64,000 bases of DNA from Theobroma cacao. Taxonomy: Eukaryota > Streptophyta > Magnoliopsida > Malvales > Malvaceae. A program made the translations under genes and the position numbers. The first letter of the stretch is position 1. Every line of letters starts with the position of its first letter. Shown here piece by piece: positions 13,701 to 27,604 of the stretch. The notes under the pieces were generated by a model. That model worked only from the letters and a program-made list of their open reading frames with translations, was not told where the DNA came from and made no database searches. The stretch covers positions 31,995,514 to 32,059,513 of the forward strand of contig NC_030858.1 of assembly GCF_000208745.1 (NCBI RefSeq). The letters are read 5' to 3'.

Positions 13701-16700
13701 CTTTATGGAACAAAGCACAAGTGATTGACTGCACACATTGTCCATGTAAAATAATAAATCCATCATATAGGCCACACCATCCAGCTAGCCGAAACCAACC
13801 TATTGTCATGACAGATTAGATATCTTGAGAAAGCACTTCAATATAGGATGAAGTGCATCTTCTTAATGTTAATAACACGTTTATGACAATGCAAGAAAGC
13901 TTCAGCCAACATTAATACTATACACCCAAACACACACGACATCCCTAGATGTTTCCACCATTGACACTATTGACACACTTTACAAAAACTTTGCTGGTAG
14001 GTAAGTGATACTTTTGATCCCTGAATTTTGCAAGGCACAAGCTCTTCCAAAAACACTTTCCAAGATAAACCAATTAAGTACTAAAAAAATAATGTCCCAA
14101 TCAATTAAAGATGCAGTATTCTTGTTTCTTAGCATAAAACATGGTACAGAGCTACAGAAATATTTGGCAAGAGATTGCTAGCATTTGTAAAAACTATATA
14201 ACTCACAGGGCAACGTAGGTTGACTCCAAAAAAATCTGCAACAACTTCTAGATCACTGTCACTATCACCATTGTCTGTTGCAGTTCCACCACCAACACAA
14301 CGACAAACACGAGCAAGAGCGTCTTCAAAACGTTCACCATCAGTCTCCTTGGGAATCATGTTAAGTACCTAGGCAGGCCAGAAAAATATAATATGACAAT
14401 AAAGACAACAAAAATAGTGATATAGCAAGGTAAGCTTCACTTGCATAGAAACTTGATATTATTAGCAAGGTAAGTACTAATACTAAGATGCTTGAATTCC
14501 TGCTAGTAGTTTATCTATGTTTTATCTCAAAGTTAAACTTGATGTTATTAGTTTTAGGATGAACTTGATATCATTAGTTTGCGGCCTTGAAAACAATACA
14601 AAATCATAAAAGCAAGCCAACCTCATAGCCAGCCCCAAATATTTAAATAGATTCAGGCCGAAAACCCATCTCCTCAGCTATTAAAATGGCCCCAGACTAT
14701 GCAATTAAGCTTGTACACAAAATAGCCAAAACGAAACCGAGGAAAAAAAAAATTAAGTTGACCATGGTAATAATATGAAGAGTGGAGCACTTTACGTGAC
14801 AGTTTAAAACAAAATAAATATATATATATATATATAAAAGCCCCAAATTTCACATATTTCCCCTTTTCTAGATATTCCCTTCATTCTCTGTTTGTAATCT
14901 CACCATTTTTCCAGATCCAGCCTTTTACTTCAGTTAATCTTCATGATCACAAGTTTCTTGTGATAAAGACCCATTCTCTCTCTGTTCTTCATTCTTTTTC
15001 TCCCAATTTCCTTAAATTAATGATAAATTGTGCTTGTTCGTTGTGTGGTATGAAGATTTTTAAAAAAATAGAAGAAAAAACAGGGTGAAAGGTGAAAAGA
15101 AAGCTTTATTTAGGGCACAGATTAAACCCAAATTGTGGCATTCCTCTCGTCTAATCTGACTCTGATCCCATACCCATGTCAATGTCTTGTTGACACAAGC
15201 ACCTCACCAAAAATGCCAGTAAGTGATAACTTAATGGTCAAGTGTCTAATCTGTAATGATTTTTGCAATAAACATGAAATACAACTAGAATGCCGTCTGC
15301 AGAGATATGAAAATAAAACAGCCATATATAACAGCAGTAAATATATTTGCATTCTATTCTGCTTTATTGTTAAACTGATCAATGCTGCCAAAATCAATAA
15401 CAGATCTTGCAAGCACTGGATAAAAATTGTTACATGCAGAGCTTCTATACTTCACAAATTGGGCATATATCGTTTTCGACTTTGAAGCCCATCAGATGGC
15501 AACGGAATAAATCTTGTAATTCCAATATGCAAAAAAACCTAAGGTCAATCTTAAAAGATAAAATTTGAAGTTAGTTAACATACCTGTTGAACAGTTCGCC
15601 GTTTAACAATTCTAACTCCAAAACAGAATACGCGAGCATCACATCCAGTCAAAGTTATCTTATTAATTCCATCTTTAGTACATGGAGTTATCTGACAACA
15701 GAATAGACGATAGACAATTGCTTAGACACCACACTACAAATGTTTCTTCAATAGGTTAAAAAATATTAACAGAATTGTAAAGCACATGCAATAACCTGCC
15801 TGCCAGCTTCCCCACCCGTTCCCATCACATGCATACACATGTAAAGTTAAAAATTATGGAGAATATGATTACATATAATTGAGAACAAAAAAAGAATTAA
15901 TCTGTTTTATAGAAGGACGAAACTCACAATTGGACCATCATCACGGCCATTAGCCCCGAGCAATTGCGAGCCAGGTCTATTAATAGCACGAACAGGTAAG
16001 CCTGTTTAAAGACAATCAGTTGGATGATTACTAATCAAAACTGAAATGGAAAAGGTACATAGAAATTAGTAGATGTAAAGATGGAGAAAAATGATGCTGC
16101 AATGAGGAAAAAAATGGCAAACATGCTAAGCATGCTTCTTTTTTTTAAGCTAGATCCAAGCATGCTGCTCAAGTGACAACAAATTCAATAAACAATAGCA
16201 AAGCAATTAATCTGAATTTGTAAAAGGAGCTGTTAAACCACTAAGTAGTCAAAGCAACACATAAATAACCATACCATTAACCTGCAAATCTGCATATTGA
16301 GGCCACTGCATCCTGAATGGAACTTTGTCATTCAGAAGCATGCACCATGCCTATGTGACAAGATAAAAAACAAAAACATCACAATAGATAACCAAAAAGC
16401 ATATCATCAAACTGAACGCATTTTTTTTACACTAGCCAACCTGGACATCATACTCTTGTTTTGTCAGTAAGTCCTTGTCTGTCCTGGTGATTTGGAATGT
16501 TTTCTCTGCACTTAGGACTGGATTTGTACTGTAAAATGTTGGATTTGAATTACTAAACTAAACAAACAAAGTCATAAAGCATTACACATAAAGCACAAAC
16601 ACGTTGACATTCACACCTAATTGACAAAGCAGTTCATGGGGGAAAAGAAAGAGCTGTACTGTTTCTCATATAGTGCACTCACCCATCATTTGGGATATTT

Positions 16701-19700
16701 GAAACAGCCAACTTCAACGGACATAAAGGGTGCGCAATAGTAATCCAAAAACTGCACAAGGGGAGTCATATCAGGAATTAAAGGAATGTAACATAAATTT
16801 TCCAACAAAAGATACGCTAGATGCATCCAGATGGAGACATAAGAGTATACAAATTAGAATGCAAATATAGAAATATTGTTATCATGAAACAGTTAGATAT
16901 ATATATATATGATGCAGTGAGCAATAAATACTAGATAAATAGTAGATTTCATTTGTAGTAGAGCCAACTTAGCATAACCCTTTTGAGCATTCTATAGCTA
17001 CAAGTAACAGTATTTGGCTCTTAAAAGAATTCCTGATAGGAAAGTGAAATAGCTCTTTTAGATACCACCAATCACAATACCTAATCTATATTATTTATAT
17101 AGAAAGCCACCGCCTAAATGGCATCACTGAGATATTAGATACAAACTCAATGAGTTAAGAGTAAATAACAGAATAAACAAAAAAAAAATATCCCTCATTT
17201 TTTCCAAAGAAAAGGTTTGACTCCGCTTTCAAATTGACTCAACTTGATATGATCATTTCAAAAAAAAAAAATTCAGTTCCAAGTGCACTTTTCCTTTCTT
17301 CTGCCTAGGTAGTAGGTGGCACAAAAGCTAGTCTATATTTACAAGTCTTGCATCCTAATTTTATTCTGACTACAAAGAAGCCCAACCAGTAATTACTTTT
17401 TACCCAACCAAACTGCACTACAAAAGTCTGCCATGTTAATATTGCAACACACATAATAAATTGAAGATAGAACACCTGCAATAAGATGTTAAATAAAATA
17501 AACATTTTCCCATATCTATATCACAAAATTAAACATCAGCAAATAACCAATCAGTAAACCAGCACATAGCTGGACCATCAATTTGCAATAATCATACATC
17601 CTCGAAGCGCACACATACAAACACACAAACACACACAAATACACGTAGGAGAGTGATTTGGCCAGAAAAAAAAAAAAGAGACATACGGATCAGCTTGGCT
17701 CAGCCGACAAATTTCACAATAAAATAAATCAGGAACTGGTGGATTCCCCTCCATAGTCTTCTCTGGAATTATAACACAACGAATATGTTGCCACACTTGA
17801 CATCTTGGACCTTCACACTGTCATTACAACAAGGGCAAAAAGCTAATTTGAGGTAAAAGTGTAGCACAATTTTGTATAGGAGAATTTAAAAAAAGAAAAT
17901 GGAAGTATCTGGAATCTATGTCTTCTCAAATTGGACAGGAGCATATTATACAAACAAGAATTATGAACAGAAATAATAATACGTTTTGATACAACATACA
18001 ATCCCCTGATATCATTATAACAAGAATCGCTCAAAAAAGGCACACAAAGAAACAAGAAGATTCAAAAGCAATGTAACTCAATACAATTTCATCAGGACAA
18101 GATTCATATGAAAGTAGCCAAACATAGACGTCTGCATTAGGAGATACCTATTGTTGTGGAAGGCCACTAGGAAAGATGTATACTTCTTTTTTGAGGTAAA
18201 TGTTAACCTTAGGGAACTCAATAATTCACCATGAATTTTAGTGGCAAGAAGAAAATCTAGGAGAAAGTCTAATGTGCTGAATCTATGCATTCTTATTCAA
18301 AGTCAGTGTTTCCAAGTAAATACACCACTGCCATACTGATTCGTCTATTTCATTTTTTTATAGCCTATCTATCTGCAATTTTACAAGACAGTTTCCCAAA
18401 GCCCATCAAAAAGTTATCAGATTCATTAAGACCTCAAAGCCTCAAGAATTACAAAAAAACTATTGAGTTAATAACTAAAGTAAGCAATTTTACAATATAA
18501 GGACTTTGAATCTAAGTGTATGAGTCAAAAAGCAAAAAACCTAGATCATGAGATGATAACAGCAAAATGTAGAAGTATTATGAAAATTGAGCATCATATA
18601 CAATTTCAAATCAAGCAAACCCAAACCCGAACTTGAAGAACCATAAATAAAGTAACATGACATTGAACTTAAAAGGTTACAGCCACCCCAACATTCCAAT
18701 TGAATGTTTCTGACATTAGATCATCATTAACATAAAATAATGAGGTCAAAGAACATTAAGCTTGTTATCATTACCTTAATAATGTTCTCAGTCTCCAATG
18801 AACTTCCACAGGGACAACGAACTTTCATATCTGATTGAAAGGGATCATCTATTTCCCCTTTAACTTTTACATTACTGCTGTCCGACACACCCTGTCCCTT
18901 TGATGCCAATTCAGTGGCTCCAGAAACCTGCATCTTTCTGAGGACAAGAAATAAAATTTAGAGAAATAAGTAGAAAAAAAAGAGAAATACACTTTAGAGA
19001 GAGGAATGAAATACAAAGCAGACAAAGATCATAAGCGGATAATCAGATATCCTAGATTCAATTGGCCAGCATTGTTTATCATAAGTCATAATTTGTTCAC
19101 AAGAATGAAAAAAAAAAAAGAAAAAAGAAACAACTAATCCCATTGTAAATGTTGCCATCTTTATTCTGTAATAGAGATAGATGTAAACACAAACCTGTAT
19201 ATGTCATCGACAAGTTTTGCCACATCTTCCTTTCCGACGGGAGTCCTTTTTGCCCACATCTTTGCAACTGGGAAACAGCAAGTAGACCCAAGTTTATTAT
19301 AAAGGTTAAAAGGAATAGTTTCTGAACAGATAAAACAAATTTATGAGCCAAAAGTGAACTATCTACAGTCAAATGACACTACAAATTCAGAAAATAGTAC
19401 AATTCCACTGACAAGCATACTTGTATCCAACCCCTTCCCTCCCCTTCCTCATCAAAAAAACTGCACTCATAAAAAACCAAACTTTACACACAGCCATTGG
19501 AAGCATCAACAAATTATAATGAAATTAATGGAAAAAATAGCTAAATGCTACAATCTCTGCAACCCAAAGAACCTACAGCAACATTAGGCAGAAAAACAGT
19601 TGCATAGTTACTTTCCTTGATCACTCCCAACCGACATCACAAAAAGGAAATAAAAAACTGACTAATATAAGTCCTACTAAGAGCTGAAACTGGAAAAAAT

Positions 19701-21049
19701 TTTTGCAACATTCCTAACACAATCGATTACCAATACACATCCAACAATTTGACTGTGTGAGTACTTTGCAGACACAAGAATATCAACAGCTCAATACTAG
19801 CACTTTAACAACCTATGCTTTAGGCTAGCAGAGTAACATCAGAAACAATAAATATTTAAAAGATAATATAACTTATAAATCACTACAGCAGTTATAAATC
19901 GTCTATTCAAACAAGAGAGAGAAAGCTGGGAAGAAATATTTTACCTTGTTCATCAGAGAGAGCACCTAATATCCTCTCAACAAGGTCCTACAAATCAATA
20001 TACAGAAAGGTCAAACATAATCCTACACAATGAAGGTGCAACTTATAATAAAAAATACAGATAATTAACGGAACAACAATTATCATATCCCCTAAATTTT
20101 TAAGGCTGCCAAATTTGCTAAATCTGCGGTTATCTTGAACAGATTTATACAGGGAAAAAATACAAAAAGGAAAAAAAAGGGGGGAGGGGGGGGGAACCAG
20201 GAATTCAGGATAATAAGAACAATGCCACAGCTATGAAGATAAGACTCAACAAAGACATCCCTCTCATACTCATACAAGATAGATACAGTGCATTATCTCA
20301 AGCCCCTAACCTGCTTCTTCCCTTGCTTTGAAAGACCCAATTGAGTGAGAACATCCTTGAGTTCTTTTATTCGAAAATACGCCAATTTATCCTACAATAG
20401 GAATATCAGATTGTAATAAACTCTTCATAAGAAAAATAAAAAAAAAATATCAACATATTAGCATCAAAGCATAACAAGTAGCAACTGAAAACATACCACT
20501 TATCTACTAAAATAGAGCTTAAAAGGGTGATCTGATACTCTAATTATAAATAAAAAATTCCATTATTTTTAAGTGACTATATAAAATAAAGTTAGCCAAG
20601 CGCTATTAAAAAGCCCTTTGCTCACAGCTGATACTAATTCTACCAAATAAAAGAACTAAAACCAACAAAAGTATCCACAATAAACTTACTACAAACCTAA
20701 AAGCACTTGATTCACAAAGCCACATAAGCTATTACCCATATGTTACAACAAAAGCATATCCCCATTATTGAAACTAAGTTCAGCAGTCGATACTCCCTAT
20801 CCAACAATTAAATTACATGAATGTTAACCTAGTTAATTGAATTTGATAAAATAAATAAAAAAAAGGATACAAAAAGTTCGATCCTCAAACAATATTTCAA
20901 GAGTTTAGTCTTACATAATTGCATACCATATTTGAAGAAGACAAAAAAATAACAGGAGCTACTCAAAATAGTAAAAGATCAAAATAAAGCCAAAATATTT
21001 TACAAACAATATAAAAGTAAAATACCTTGCAACTGGCCACCAAATCCAT
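10743..21049 (-). CDS. SIZ1: E3 SUMO-protein ligase SIZ1, 16 coding exons, 876 aa
   Basis: Coding exons in transcript order are 21026-21049, 20311-20391, 19945-19987, 19195-19267, 18775-18937, 17687-17817, 16683-16751, 16441-16528, 16275-16350, 15928-16001, 15584-15691, 14207-14368, 13293-13397, 13132-13212, 11845-13057 and 10743-10882. They join into 877 codons, close to the Arabidopsis protein. Domains in order: SAP (residues about 1-50, [20 protein letters not shown]); PHD (about 113-172, with C115, C117, C129, C134, H138); PINIT (about 172-310); SP-RING (C363, C379, H381, C384, C402, C405), which recruits the E2 SCE1; and a SUMO-interaction segment [12 protein letters not shown] near residue 603. 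SIZ1 SUMOylates nuclear regulators in phosphate, cold, ABA and immunity responses. The intron after the SP-RING exon ending at 13293 uses a GC donor. The first coding exon is only 24 nt. Confidence 0.96.
14369..15583 (-). other. Large SIZ1 intron 11 (1,215 bp)
   Basis: The intron separates the PINIT-encoding exon 15584-15691 from the exon 14207-14368, which encodes FEDALARV and [14 protein letters not shown]. It contains a (TA)n run near 14818-14837 and a short + strand open frame (15135-15485) with no recognisable protein. Its extra length compared with the neighbouring introns suggests old insertions, but I see no clear transposon ends. Confidence 0.6.
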
Positions 21050-21063
21050 GTTTAGTTTACAAT

Positions 21064-21237
21064 CTGTAGCCAAGCTAAAAACCAGTAATCAAAAACCTAA
21101 ACGCTCAAATATTACCAATCGATCTAATAGAAAATAACTAAAACAAAACCGCGTAAATGAAATTAAATAAATTAATTAATCAATCAATCAATCTTCAAAG
21201 AAAGCGATAATCCAATAATCAAATTAAAGCAACTCAC
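21064..21237 (-). other. Predicted intron in the SIZ1 5' UTR
   Basis: A CTG|GTGAGT donor at 21237 and a CTACAG acceptor at 21064-21065 bound a 174-bp intron. It lies 14 nt upstream of the SIZ1 ATG (21049). The leader exon would run from about 21350 down to 21238. This is inferred from splice consensus only. Confidence 0.55.
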
Positions 21238-21349
21238 CAGGTTTTTCTGATTATTAATTAAAAAGGAAAGGAAAGGAAAAAGTAAATGGAAAATTTGATA
21301 AATGGAAGAGAAATCGGAGAAATAGGGTTCAGAGTGTGGAGGACGCCGA

Positions 21350-23035
21350 CTTCTCTTTCTCTTTGTGTTTTTTTTTTTTTTTTCCTTTTTTGACCAAAGA
21401 GACCCAACCAGAAGGAACCAATCCTTTCAAAAGAAAATTACAAAAGTGACCGGACTTATCGCCGATTATCAAATCCGGTTTTTTGACGGGGAACACGTCC
21501 GGGTTTAGTTTCGGTGAAGTTGCGTGTTCGTTTGTAATACACGCCTTCCTTTGTTTTTTTTCTTTTTCAATATTCAATGCAAAATTCCTTTTTATCTAGG
21601 AATTCCTAAAGTACACATGTATATACGTTGACTCAATCTGACGTTAGCTGTGATTCTGCCACGTAAGCAGAAAGTCGAGATCGCATGAGATGGTTGACCT
21701 GGTGAGTTGAAAATGAGACTGCCTAGATGGTGTTTTAGCCGTCGGATTTTTGGTATTTCCATGTACGGACTTGAAAATAAATGAATATTAATGTTACAGA
21801 TTAAATCTCATCTCACCAACCAAAAAAAAAGATTAAATTGCATAATGTTTGAAATTTTGTGTCATTTACTATTTTCATCTTCGTAATTCAAATGTCACTC
21901 TTTCACACTCAAAACTTTTTTTGTTATAGATTACAAGTTATAAATAGCAAGGTAATTTAAAATTTTTATACTCAAAATAATCTTTTAAAATTCTCGAAAT
22001 TGTAATTATTTTAAAGAAATCATTTATCAACCTAACAATTACTTAAATCATTAAAAATGGCATGTTCATTTTTTCCGACCAATATAATTGACATATGCTT
22101 TAATCATTAAATTTGCAAAAGTATTTATTTGATATAAAACAAATATTTGAAGATAAAACTAAAAGACTTTAAATTATAAAGACAAAGACATTAAAGGATA
22201 TGAATTTTATATATAACGGTTGTAATTTACTTCAATGTAACCGTGAAAAAAAGTATTGTTTTTAAAATTGGATCCAAAAATTATTACCTATTAAAGTTTA
22301 CAGATCATCGGGTCACGATTCAATTATTAAGTCATTTGACTTAATGTTAAGTTAATAAAAATATTTTAAAATATTATAAATAAAATGATAAATTATGTAA
22401 ATATTGTGAGTAATAATATAAATGATAATAATTTATGATAGGAAGACAAGAAATATTCATCATCATTATGAAAAAATGGTTAAGCTTACAAATGCCATTT
22501 TTACTTTTAATTTTTTTAATGTATTTTTATTTTTTATAATAAATTTTTAAAAAATTTTAAAAATAAAAAAAAAACATACTTCACTGATACGGATCAATAA
22601 AAATCTAAGAGATTATTAATTTATTTCATAAACTCGACCAATCAAATATCAATTTCTCAAATCATATGCATAAAAAATTCAATTGAATATCAATCCAAGT
22701 TAAAAGTCAGGTCACCCAGTGGGATCAATTCCACGGTAATAGGATTATTTTTAAAAAAATAAAAAAAAGGAAATTTGGTGGAAATAACCAGAAGAAGCCA
22801 AGAAGGGCTCATCGGAAGTCCACCATGAGAAAAAAGGGACCCATTGGCTACAAATTAATAAAAAGGTAAAAAGTTAGGTATTCAAGGATACAACCTTTTT
22901 TTTTTTTATTCTTTTAAGTTGAAGGACAATGCGACATGGAGCATTGATTGGTTGATAAAGTCATATAATGAATCTCAACCTGATTCTCATCGCCATGATA
23001 CCATTCATTGGAATTTTACGCGTAGGAGCAAGTGA
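21350..23035. other. SIZ1 upstream region and AT-rich spacer
   Basis: The SIZ1 promoter must lie at the left of this stretch. From about 21780 rightwards the sequence is very AT-rich, with homopolymer runs and no coding signal. No RNA gene was recognised. Confidence 0.5.
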
Positions 23036-23044
23036 AATTATTTT

Positions 23045-23548
23045 GACATAATATATAAAAAAATTTAAATTATTAAATAAATTTTTATATTTTTATTACG
23101 TTTAATTAAATTTTTATATTTTTATTTTAAATTAAATAAATTTATATATTTTTTATTTTAAGTTAAATAAGCTTTTATAACTAATAATTGACTTAATCAA
23201 AATATTAGTTATTATATGTTGCGTGATGTTGATATAATATGTTAAAATATCATAATTGATTATGATATGACATATTGGAATATCAAAATAGATAATGACA
23301 TGATATATTAATTTGATATGATAATATGATCATGTGACAATTTTCACTTTTCATATCAGTGTCATATCAGTATTATGTACATATAAAATGATAAGAGACA
23401 TTTTTAATAATGACAGCTGGTCAATCATTAATAATAAATACTTATTTGATTTAAAATAAAAAAATATGAATATTTGATTGAATGTAATAAAAAAATAAAT
23501 TTATTTAAATATTTTAAATAGTTTATGAACTTATTTGAATATTATGTC
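23045..23548. mobile_element. Fold-back MITE with a perfect 9-bp target duplication (Mutator-like size)
   Basis: The element begins GACATAATAT and ends ATATTATGTC. The outer 160-170 bp on each side are imperfect inverted repeats of each other: 23045 to about 23215 against about 23395 to 23548. The perfect 9-bp direct repeat AATTATTTT flanks it at 23036-23044 and 23549-23557. Long terminal inverted repeats with a 9-bp duplication are characteristic of non-autonomous Mutator-like elements. There is no coding capacity. The flanks are AT-rich, so some chance of coincidence remains, but the 9/9 match sits exactly at both ends of the repeat. Confidence 0.7.
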
Positions 23549-24411
23549 AATTATTTTTTATTTTATTTTTATTTTTTTCACCATACTTTTCGCTTGAAAT
23601 TGCATTACCCATTCTAAGAAGCTCGTGAGAAATTGTAGAGAACATCATCCCAGATTCCATTCACACTTCCTTTTTTTTCTTTTGATAAAAAGCATAGCAT
23701 ATCCTTTCTTGGAAAGTAATAATCTCGAATTAGAATTTAAAAGGTCACGCCAAATTTGATTTTAGAATATGCTTTTTTTTTTTTAAATGTTATGAAAATA
23801 TGTTTGTTTATTGAAAACAAAATATTATTTCTAAAAACAGGCAACAAATATCTTTTTATTTAGAACGAACAATAAAGATAATTATTAATATTTTCAAACA
23901 TAAAAAAAAAAAAACTGAAAAGAAAGTTGAAAATTCGACAACAATTATATTTATTTTTTGTGAATTTTCAAATTAAATTTAAATTATATGCTAGACTTAT
24001 TTCTTAAAATTTCTGAAATTATTTTAAGTCAAACTAGTTGGATTTCAAATTTCAAATTGGATCTAAGTTCACATAATTTAGGATTGAAAACATATACAAG
24101 AAATGGTTATTTAATTGGTTGGATCAAATTAGTGTTTTTGCTTAATTTGCCTTAACGCAAACTAGTATTATGTATTATATGTTCTTCTCAACAGTTAAGA
24201 GTAATCTTTTGACTAAGAAATTTAATTTTAAACATTTGACATAAAAATTTTAAGGTATAATATGATGAGGTGGTAGTGTTTGACGAGTTTATATATGATG
24301 CACTATTTGTGTATAATATTTATATATTAATAAAATATTGTCACCTTATTAATAAATAAATTTAAAATTATAAAATTTAAATGGATTTATATTTAATGCA
24401 CTATTATTACA

Positions 24412-25925
24412 GTAAAACTTTTATAAATTTATACTTTTGAGACTATGAAAATTTATTAATTAATCAATATTATTTAATCAATAANTTTGACTTAATTTTT
24501 TTAGTTTAAAAGCTATTATGAAGTTTTTATGAAAAATAATAACTTTTAAAATTAAGTGAGACTGTTTGGTAAACCGTTTAACAAAATAAATTATATAAGT
24601 TCTAATTTCAATTAAAATTATCATAAAGAGTATTTATGCTATTTTCAATCAACTATAAACTATAACAGAACACTTTAAGCTTATATACAATTTTATATGT
24701 TAAAATAAAAAAAATCCATACAAAAACAGAACAGTTTTCAAATTTGTATAATAACAATAGTATTAGACTTTTGTCGATATAAAGACCAAAATGCTTCAAT
24801 TCCAAAAAAAAAAAAACTGTATATTTGACATTAAAATATTTTTTTGAGAAAAAGAGAGAAAACCTTTAAATAGTATCTAAATGCAGTTTTGAATTTTGAA
24901 TTTTCTTTTCTTTTAATCTTTATAAAAACAAAAAAATTCTAAATTTTGCTATTCTGTTACTAAATCTTTTGTTTTTTTTTTTTTGTAGTTTTTGTAAAGA
25001 GAGGTAGATGACAAGAAGATCGCGATTTGCATTGGAGAATAATGATTTGCAAAGGGAAGGAGGGGAAAGAGAGATTAATTGAGAAAGGGATATTTCTTGA
25101 AATATTGCTGTGTTTTTAAAAGAGGAAAAGAGAAAATAAGAGAAAGATCTTCCTTTGAGCTTTTCTTTAAGCTTTTTTTAAAAAAAATTTTGTTTTTTAA
25201 AAAAAAAATTTTTTTAAAAATTTCTCAAAAATCATGTTTGGTCTTACTTTTACTTTTAAAAAGTAAATAAGCTGAAAAAAAGTTAAGCCAAACAATCACT
25301 TAATATACTCATAAATGTTAAGTCAAACAAAAACATCTACAAAAAGAGCATACATTATCACAAATGATAAAGTTAAACATAATGGCTTTTAATCTAAAAA
25401 ATATAAAAAATCAACAATGACAGATAAAATGCGTAAAATACTATGTGAATACAACATAAAAAATCTAAATTGCACCCAAAAGCAATTGCAACAATGGGTA
25501 TCAGAAAAATTTAATTTACAAGTGAGCCAAGCAACAACATCAAATACGATCAAGAGGTCATCAGAGTATTTATTGGCCAATATCAATTTTCTCCTGCAAT
25601 ATAAAAACACTACACCAAAGTTTCTTAATGCAAAAGTTAGAGATGTGGTCTAAAGAGACATCAATTTAAAAAAAAAAAACTAACATTAGAGTCATATGTT
25701 ACAAAAGTCTCTTAATTAAGTTAAGAATATATATAATTTTGATGTATAAAGAGATTATTAATTTATATATCAAGTGGGACTTATATGTTTTTTTAAAATA
25801 TATTATCTTATAAATTAAACGAATTATTAATTTACTACGTTGGTCTCAAATCAAGACCAGTTTAAGAATATTATTTAATTGAGGTTATTAATTTATTGAG
25901 TATTAATTTTTCGAAATTTTACTAT
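24412..25925. mobile_element. Degenerate terminal-inverted-repeat element, interrupted by another element
   Basis: The left end (AGTAAAACTTTTATAAATTT, then ATACT) matches the reverse complement of the right end (AGTAAAATTTCGAAAAATTA, then ATACT near 25897-25921). Further in, phrases such as TTATTAATTTAT recur on the right arm (25640-25920). This resembles a widespread dicot MITE type with CTATAAATTAATA-like ends. The middle holds the unrelated repeat at about 24480-25300. The boundaries are approximate, and no certain target duplication was seen. Confidence 0.45.
24480..25300. repeat. Dispersed repeat, copy A (TIR type, GTTTGGC ends)
   Basis: This copy shares long stretches with 28317-29561. 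Examples are the left end AGTTTAAAAG(C/T)TATTATGAAG with AAAATTAAGT downstream, an internal GAATTTTGAA-type segment, GATTTGCAAAG/GATTTACAAAAAG with purine-rich GGAAAGAG blocks, and a right end with TTTTACTTTTAA, then AAGCCAAACAATCACT. Its right end reverse-complements to AGTGATTGTTTGGCTT, similar to the left end of copy B, so the family has inverted ends. An ambiguous base (n) at 24485 obscures the left boundary. No coding frame. Confidence 0.55.
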
Positions 25926-27604
25926 ATATAAATTTTATACATTATTATTAAATTAGTTGTCACGTCATTAAAGGTTTATATTTAATGTAAGTGTATAATT
26001 TTTATATACGGTCAATGCATAATGAAATGTCACATTATTAATAAATAAAAATAAAAACTTATAAGATCTTAAAATAAGCATTTAAAGTTTTAACGATTAA
26101 TAAGATAAAAAAATAAAATATTTTCAAAATCTCTTTTCCAAGCTTCTCTCCCCTTCTCTTGTTCTTCATGTGTAGGCATACAAACCAAAATCCTCTTCAG
26201 ACTTCTCTCTAGTTCTCTAGTTCTTCATCTGTAGGCAGTTAAACCAAAATCTTGCTTTTGATTTTCTTCTTCATCGATTGTCTCCCCTCGATTTTGTCAC
26301 TTCTACATAAAAGGAAATGGAGCAATGGATTTGATTTGCTCATTTTCTATTTTTTTTCTTCACCATTGGAATTGCAAAGTCTTTTATAATTAATTATATT
26401 TAATGTACTATCACCTCATTTAGGGATTTAAACTTAAATACTAAAAAGTCTATTGATTTATTAATATAGAGAAAGTATTTAGAGGGAGTAAGAAGATTTT
26501 TTTCAAATATGTATTTATAAATGAATTTATAAGCTAATAACCCTTATTTAGTTAGAATTTATAAGATGAAGATAATACTAAGGAATTAGATAGATGTATT
26601 AAATTTTAATCTTAATCCAATCTAATCTACATCCAGATCTAAATATACATAATACAAATTGATATTCACAAAAATATTAATAACATATAATAATTAATTA
26701 AATAAAAAATTTCCCTATAACCCAAAGTTGTTTGATTATTCTCCTACTTTTTATTCGTCTTTAACTTCATTATCTTCTTTTCCCCTCCTCTTCTTCTATT
26801 AAAATTAAATTTGGCAAAATTATTCAATTTTAAGAGATTTTAACATAATTTTTACTTGTTGACTTTTATAATATAATTTTTAAGTGATTTTTACTTTTGA
26901 TTTAGGGTTATAATGTGATAACCAACTGTTATTTTTTCAAATAAATAAATTAGAATTTTAGTTTTAGTTTGATTAAAAGGTAATTAACTAGCATCAACTT
27001 AATATCAAATTAAAATTCTAACAGAAATTGTGATAAAAAATTTTCAACACTTATATCGCCCAAAGATAATTTAATGAAGGATTTTTTATCACAATTGGTG
27101 ATTAAATCGACCAGCTACCCATCCCATTTGGTTCCAATGTTAACCAAAAAGAGAATTACTTCCTTGTTGAGCTACAAGGTGTTTTGGTTCAATAGCACTT
27201 TTGTTTCCTCTCTCAAAGAAAAAAAAATCTTAATACCAAATTCTTCACTCTTTCTCTCTCTTAAGGTTTCAACAACATACTCTCTTAGGGATGTAGTAGA
27301 TTTTTAGTTTAAATACCTATTAAAGAACAAGAAGAAGAAGAAGGTGAAAGAGGTTATGGGGGAAAAGTGAAAATATTTTAATTTTTAATTCCTATGGAAG
27401 AAGAAAGGGAGAAGAAAATGGCGTTAGAGAGAGGAAAAATGAAAATAATAAAAGAATGTTGTGAGGGAGTTGGAAAGGAAAAAAAGAAAAATTTTATTTT
27501 TTTAATTAATTATTAAAATCTTTTAAATATTTAAATATAAATCTTTGAAAATTTTTAATTTTGCCTCGTTAATGAGATGACAAAATTTGATGAATTGATA
27601 TTTT
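25926..27604. other. AT-rich non-genic spacer with a 59-bp tandem duplication
   Basis: No gene is supported. An imperfect tandem duplication with a 59-bp period lies near 26133-26252: GTTCTTCATGTGTAGGCA at 26161 recurs as GTTCTTCATCTGTAGGCA at 26220, each followed by AAACCAAAATC. Short open frames such as 27074-27307 have no supporting features. Confidence 0.45.

Noticed and set aside
14817..14837. (TA)n tract
   Set aside because: An ordinary microsatellite inside an intron; nothing further can be said.
15135..15485. 116-residue plus-strand frame
   Set aside because: It sits inside the largest SIZ1 intron, is AT-rich and has no family resemblance.
25079..25653. Lysine/phenylalanine-rich frames of 60-80 residues
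   Set aside because: They arise from A- and T-runs in repeat copy A and the element around it, with no protein features.
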